Origin: JADFOB01 sp046753625
GTDB taxonomy: Bacteria > Planctomycetota > Phycisphaerae > UBA1845
DNA length: 26,000 nt
Reading direction: 5' to 3'
NCBI GenBank assembly: GCA_046753625.1
Contig: JBHHUB010000035.1
Coordinates: 1-26,000 of the forward strand
Notes under the pieces: model-generated
Database searches by the model: none
Seen by the model: only the letters and a program-made list of their open reading frames with translations
Told to the model about the DNA's origin: nothing
Shown here: piece by piece, positions 22,800-26,000 of the stretch
How the letters are laid out: every line of letters begins with the position of its first letter
Position numbering within the stretch: the stretch's first letter is position 1
Translations under genes and position numbers: made by a program

Positions 22800-24908
22800 A
22801 TGGCATTAGGACAACACGCAGTAGAACGGACCATTGGCGGTCGAACACTAAGGTTGGAAACAGGGAGAATCGCGAAGCAGGCAGCCGGGAGCGTCTTCGT
22901 GACGTACGGCGAGACGGTGGTCATGGCGGCCGTAGTAACGGGATCGCCTCGACCGGGCATCGATTTCTTTCCGATGACCGTGGACTATCGAGAGAAAACG
23001 TACGCGGCCGGCAAGTTCCCCGGCGGTTTTTTCAAACGCGAAGCGAGGCCCACGCAAAAGGAAATACTCACCATGCGGATGATCGATCGGCCCTGCCGAC
23101 CGCTCTTCCCCGAGGCCTTCAAGGATGAAGTGCTCATTCAAGTCATGGCCCTGGCGGTCGACGGTGAGAACGACCCGGACATTGCGGCGATGATCGGAGC
23201 GGCCACGGCGCTGTCCATCTCCAAGCTCCCCTTCGATGGTCCGTTGGCGGCCTGCCGTGTGGGGTACGTTGATGGCGAATATGTGCTCAACCCCACTCAG
23301 GGCCAGATGGAATACTCCACCATGGAGATGGTGCTCGCCGGGCACCACGAAGCGATCAACATGATCGAGGTCGGCGCGGCGGAGCTGGCCGACGACGTCG
23401 TCACCGGAGCCGTGGCCTTCGGTCACAAGGCCATCATCGAAATCTGCGAGATGATCGACGAGTTGGTCGAAAAGGCGGGGGTGCCGGTGGAATGGACGCC
23501 TCCCGAATCGACCGACGCGCTGATGGACGAGCTCCGGAAGAAGTACGAAGCATCGCTCCGCCAAGCTCGGCAGGTTTCCGGCAAGCAGGACCGCTACGCG
23601 GCTGTTGCCGAGGTCTACAAGTCGGCCAAGGAGGCCTACACGAACGAGGACGGGACTGAAATCGAGCCCGGATGGAACACGGTCCGCGACCTGATCGACA
23701 AGATTGAAGGCGAAATCATCGCGGACATGGTGGTCAACGAAGGCCGCCGGTCGGACGGCCGGGGCTTGCTCGAGCTGCGACCGATCGAGAGCGAAGTCGG
23801 CGTGCTGCCGCGGGTTCACGGCTCGGCCATTTTCCAGCGGGGCGAAACGCAGTCGTTGTGCGTAATCACGTTGGGTACCGGGCGCGACGAGCAAATTGTC
23901 GACGGGCTGGGCGAGGAATACAGCAAGAAATTCATGCTCCACTACAACTTCCCCCCCATCTGTACGGGCGAGGTTCGGCGCGTCGGATCCACCAGCCGGC
24001 GGGAAATCGGACATGGCAACCTGGCGGAAAAAGCGCTGGAACAAGTGCTTCCGACCCCGGACAAGTTTCCTTATACGATTCGGCTGGTGTCTGAGATCAT
24101 GGAGTCCAACGGCTCCAGTTCGATGGCATCCGTGTGCGGCGGATGCCTGGCGTTGATGGATGCCGGTGTGCCGATTCGTCAGCCGGTCGCGGGCATTTCG
24201 GTGGGCATGTTTGAATCGGGCGGCAAACGCGAACTGGTCATTGATATCCTGGGCGAAGAGGATCATTTCGGCGAGATGGACTTCAAGGTCGCCGGAACGC
24301 AACGAGGTGTCACGGGCGTGCAGGTCGACCTGAAAGGCAAGGGGCTGCCGCAAGAAATCGTCTGCGAAGCCTTCAAGGTGGCCCACGATGCTCGATTGGA
24401 AATCCTTCGCAAGATGTTGACCGCGCTCGCGGCGCCGCGCAAGGATACGAGCATGTACGCCCCGCGGATTCTTACGATTAAAATCAATCCGGAGAAGATC
24501 GGCCGGGTGATTGGCCCCGGTGGCAAGTACATCAAGTCCATCGAGGCGGAGACGGGAGCCCGCGTTGAAATCAACGACGACGGTACCGTCAACGTGGCCT
24601 GTGTGGATGCGGCCATGGCGATGCGCGCGATGGAGATGGTCGAGGCGGTTACCGCCGAAGTTAAGATTGGGAAGGTGTACACCGGTCGGGTCACCAGCGT
24701 GAAGGACTTCGGTGCGTTTATCGAGGTGGTTCCGGGCCAAGATGGGCTGTGCCACATCAGCGAGCTGGACAGCGAATACGTCAAGAGCGTGGAAGAGGTC
24801 GTCAAGATCGGCGATACGGTCCGCGTGAAGGTGATTGCCATCGACAATCAAGGGCGGATCAAGCTGTCGCGAAAAGCCGTGGAAGTTGAGGAAGGTTCCC
24901 CGGCGTAA
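22800..24908 (+). CDS. pnp: Polyribonucleotide nucleotidyltransferase (PNPase)
   Basis: PNPase degrades RNA 3' to 5' by phosphorolysis and can add tails in reverse; it is a trimeric core of the RNA degradosome. The 702-residue protein has the full architecture. It has a first RNase PH domain (about 10-145), an all-helical linker (about 235-310), a second RNase PH domain (from about 321), a KH domain with GPGG at 572-575 (about 555-615), and an S1 domain (about 621-695). The catalytic aspartates are present as D488 and D494 in EEDHFGEMDFKVAGT. The ribosome-binding site is weak (AGGCGG, 9 bases upstream). It is likely expressed with rpsO. A 13-bp inverted repeat follows the stop codon. Confidence 0.98.
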   Translation: MALGQHAVERTIGGRTLRLETGRIAKQAAGSVFVTYGETVVMAAVVTGSPRPGIDFFPMTVDYREKTYAAGKFPGGFFKREARPTQKEILTMRMIDRPCRPLFPEAFKDEVLIQVMALAVDGENDPDIAAMIGAATALSISKLPFDGPLAACRVGYVDGEYVLNPTQGQMEYSTMEMVLAGHHEAINMIEVGAAELADDVVTGAVAFGHKAIIEICEMIDELVEKAGVPVEWTPPESTDALMDELRKKYEASLRQARQVSGKQDRYAAVAEVYKSAKEAYTNEDGTEIEPGWNTVRDLIDKIEGEIIADMVVNEGRRSDGRGLLELRPIESEVGVLPRVHGSAIFQRGETQSLCVITLGTGRDEQIVDGLGEEYSKKFMLHYNFPPICTGEVRRVGSTSRREIGHGNLAEKALEQVLPTPDKFPYTIRLVSEIMESNGSSSMASVCGGCLALMDAGVPIRQPVAGISVGMFESGGKRELVIDILGEEDHFGEMDFKVAGTQRGVTGVQVDLKGKGLPQEIVCEAFKVAHDARLEILRKMLTALAAPRKDTSMYAPRILTIKINPEKIGRVIGPGGKYIKSIEAETGARVEINDDGTVNVACVDAAMAMRAMEMVEAVTAEVKIGKVYTGRVTSVKDFGAFIEVVPGQDGLCHISELDSEYVKSVEEVVKIGDTVRVKVIAIDNQGRIKLSRKAVEVEEGSPA

Positions 24909-24930
24909 CGATTCCAAAACCGTGATTCGA

Positions 24931-24968
24931 TAGCTGCCGCGGGTCAATAAGTTGGCCCGCGGCAGCTA
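24931..24968 (+). terminator. Strong hairpin after pnp
   Basis: TAGCTGCCGCGGG (24931-24943) and CCCGCGGCAGCTA (24956-24968) form a perfect 13-bp stem. One T-G and one C-G pair extend it inward, leaving an 8-base loop. It begins 22 bases after the pnp stop. No U-tract follows. It may act as a 3'-end stabiliser or as a terminator aided by Rho. Confidence 0.55.
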
Positions 24969-25081
24969 CCATGGTTCGGATTTCCCGGACTGTAGGCAGC
25001 GCCAGGGCCTTGTGCCCCACGTCGAATCCACGCTTGGTGTCTTGGTGGTGAGCCTGCCGAGCCCAGCCCCGTTGCCTGTTG

Positions 25082-25152
25082 TCAGAGCGCCTGGCGCTAG
25101 CCCGGTGACATTGGCCTTCGGAAGGTCCGCAGGCTGGCGCCAGCGGCTCTGA
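25082..25152. repeat. REP-like palindromic element, copy 2
   Basis: This element starts TCAGAGC (25082-25088) and ends GCTCTGA (25146-25152). It holds a UUCG-like hairpin CCTT-CGG-AAGG (25115-25125) and the 12-base palindrome GCTGGCGCCAGC (25133-25144). From 25126 it matches copy 1 base for base except for two substitutions and a small change in the flank. The left halves differ more, keeping TCAGAGC and GCGCTAGC. It ends 28 bases before the kinase start codon. Confidence 0.72.
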
Positions 25153-25180
25153 TTTGGTGGCGGGTTGGGAGTGCTTCCTC

Positions 25181-25915
25181 ATGGCCGAGTCGGACGATCG
25201 CAAGACCCGCCAAGAGCAGATGGTTGCCGAAATGGCGGAGCTGGCCGGAGGGTTGGCCCACGAACTTCGCAATCCACTTTCCACCATGATGATCAACTTG
25301 AAGCTGCTCGCCGAGGACCTCAGCGATTCCGACGCCCGCCTAGTAGACGTCAGGCGGCGGGCGCTCATTAAGGTCGATCGGCTCAGCCGTGAAGCCAAAC
25401 GACTACAGAGCTTGTTCGACGAATTCCTCCGCTTGGCTGGACCCTGCCGGCTGAATCTGGTTTCGGTGGATGTCAACCGCGTCGTGCGGGAACTCGTCGA
25501 ATTTGTCAAACCCATGGCCACGAACGCCGGTATCCCGATTGAGTTTGAGCACGATCCCGGCTCCCTGGATTGCTGGATCGATGTGAACCTGATTCGCCAG
25601 GCGTTGCTCAATCTGTTGATCAACGCTCAGCAGGCGATGCCGGACGGCGGTACGCTTACGATCAAGACCATAGGAACGCCCGATCACATCTCGATCCAGG
25701 TCAAGGATACCGGCGTGGGCATTTCAGCCAAGGATCAGGAGCGCATCATGCGCCCATTCGTCTCGACGAAGCCGGATGGAAACGGTCTGGGTCTGTCGAT
25801 TACGCGGCGCGTGGTGCAGGAGCATGGCGGCGAACTGACGCTCCAAAGCAAGCTGGGCCAGGGGACGACGGCCACCCTTTCCATTCCGAGAAAACCCTAC
25901 TCCGCGAATTCATAA
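25181..25915 (+). CDS. Soluble NtrB-like sensor histidine kinase
   Basis: The 244-residue protein is a compact kinase core. The HisKA domain has phospho-acceptor H27 in AHELRNPLS, and the HATPase domain has N148 in NLLINAQQAM, DTGVG (176-180) and GNGLGLSI (200-207). It has no membrane segment and no PAS or other sensor domain, so it is cytoplasmic and probably sensed through protein partners, as with NtrB-type kinases. The ATG at 25181 is preferred; GGGAG lies about 10 bases upstream. Nine upstream in-frame codons overlap the end of the palindromic element and are unlikely to be coding. The window ends 85 bases later, so a response regulator could follow but is not seen. Confidence 0.9.
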   Translation: MAESDDRKTRQEQMVAEMAELAGGLAHELRNPLSTMMINLKLLAEDLSDSDARLVDVRRRALIKVDRLSREAKRLQSLFDEFLRLAGPCRLNLVSVDVNRVVRELVEFVKPMATNAGIPIEFEHDPGSLDCWIDVNLIRQALLNLLINAQQAMPDGGTLTIKTIGTPDHISIQVKDTGVGISAKDQERIMRPFVSTKPDGNGLGLSITRRVVQEHGGELTLQSKLGQGTTATLSIPRKPYSANS

Positions 25916-26000
25916 GGCCGTGGTCGGTTCCCACATTGTTGCCCCACGCAGCGAACACTCCACTAGTGCGTAAGCGCTCGGTGAAATGCATCTTGTAATC

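Noticed and set aside
22848..24947. 699-codon open frame opposite pnp
   Set aside because: PNPase is unambiguous on the plus strand; the antisense product is His/Arg/Asp-rich without any family match.
25986..26000. ATG near the right edge (MHLVI) as the start of a response regulator gene
   Set aside because: Only five codons are visible; a GGTGAA lies just before it, but there is too little to support a gene.

Overview
This is a GC-rich stretch of bacterial chromosome. It mixes core genes (metK, purC, rho, rpsO, pnp, a tRNA-Ala) with secreted, membrane and signalling proteins. There are no phage, transposase, CRISPR or plasmid genes. The gene set suggests a Planctomycetota-like (PVC) bacterium. 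The clues are a secreted beta-propeller with a C-terminal 'VPAVSAWG' tail, a small lipoprotein, a five-haem lipoprotein cytochrome, loosely packed genes, and palindromic repeats that flank rpsO-pnp. This placement is inference; no rRNA or phylogenetic marker was analysed.

Left part (1-7815). A secreted zinc-dependent phospholipase C-like protein converges on a B12-binding radical SAM protein. metK follows with its own promoter and a hairpin beside its ribosome-binding site, and it converges on purC. A 3-unit tandem array of hairpins separates metK and purC. Divergent from purC is a GH10-fold protein that has lost both catalytic glutamates, followed 9 bases later by a ComEA-like helix-hairpin-helix membrane protein.

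Middle part (7797-16898). A sigma-70-like factor and a secreted class A beta-lactamase-fold serine hydrolase lie on the minus strand, each with a recognisable promoter. A 907-residue hybrid histidine kinase with two duplicated receiver domains converges on the five-haem cytochrome. The LVIVD-type beta-propeller protein diverges from the cytochrome.

Right part (16971-26000). This holds a possible 77-residue protein, tRNA-Ala(CGC), an LpxL/HtrB-like acyltransferase, a metallo-beta-lactamase-fold hydrolase and a 64-residue lipoprotein. A 750-base gene-free stretch leads into rho. Then come rpsO and pnp, the classic pair, and a soluble NtrB-like histidine kinase. Related palindromic elements sit between rho and rpsO and between pnp and the kinase.

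I see no single obvious new multi-gene system. The best leads are the GH10 pseudoenzyme, the small lipoprotein, the repeated palindromic element, the Rho with an altered RNA-binding loop, and the metK leader structures.
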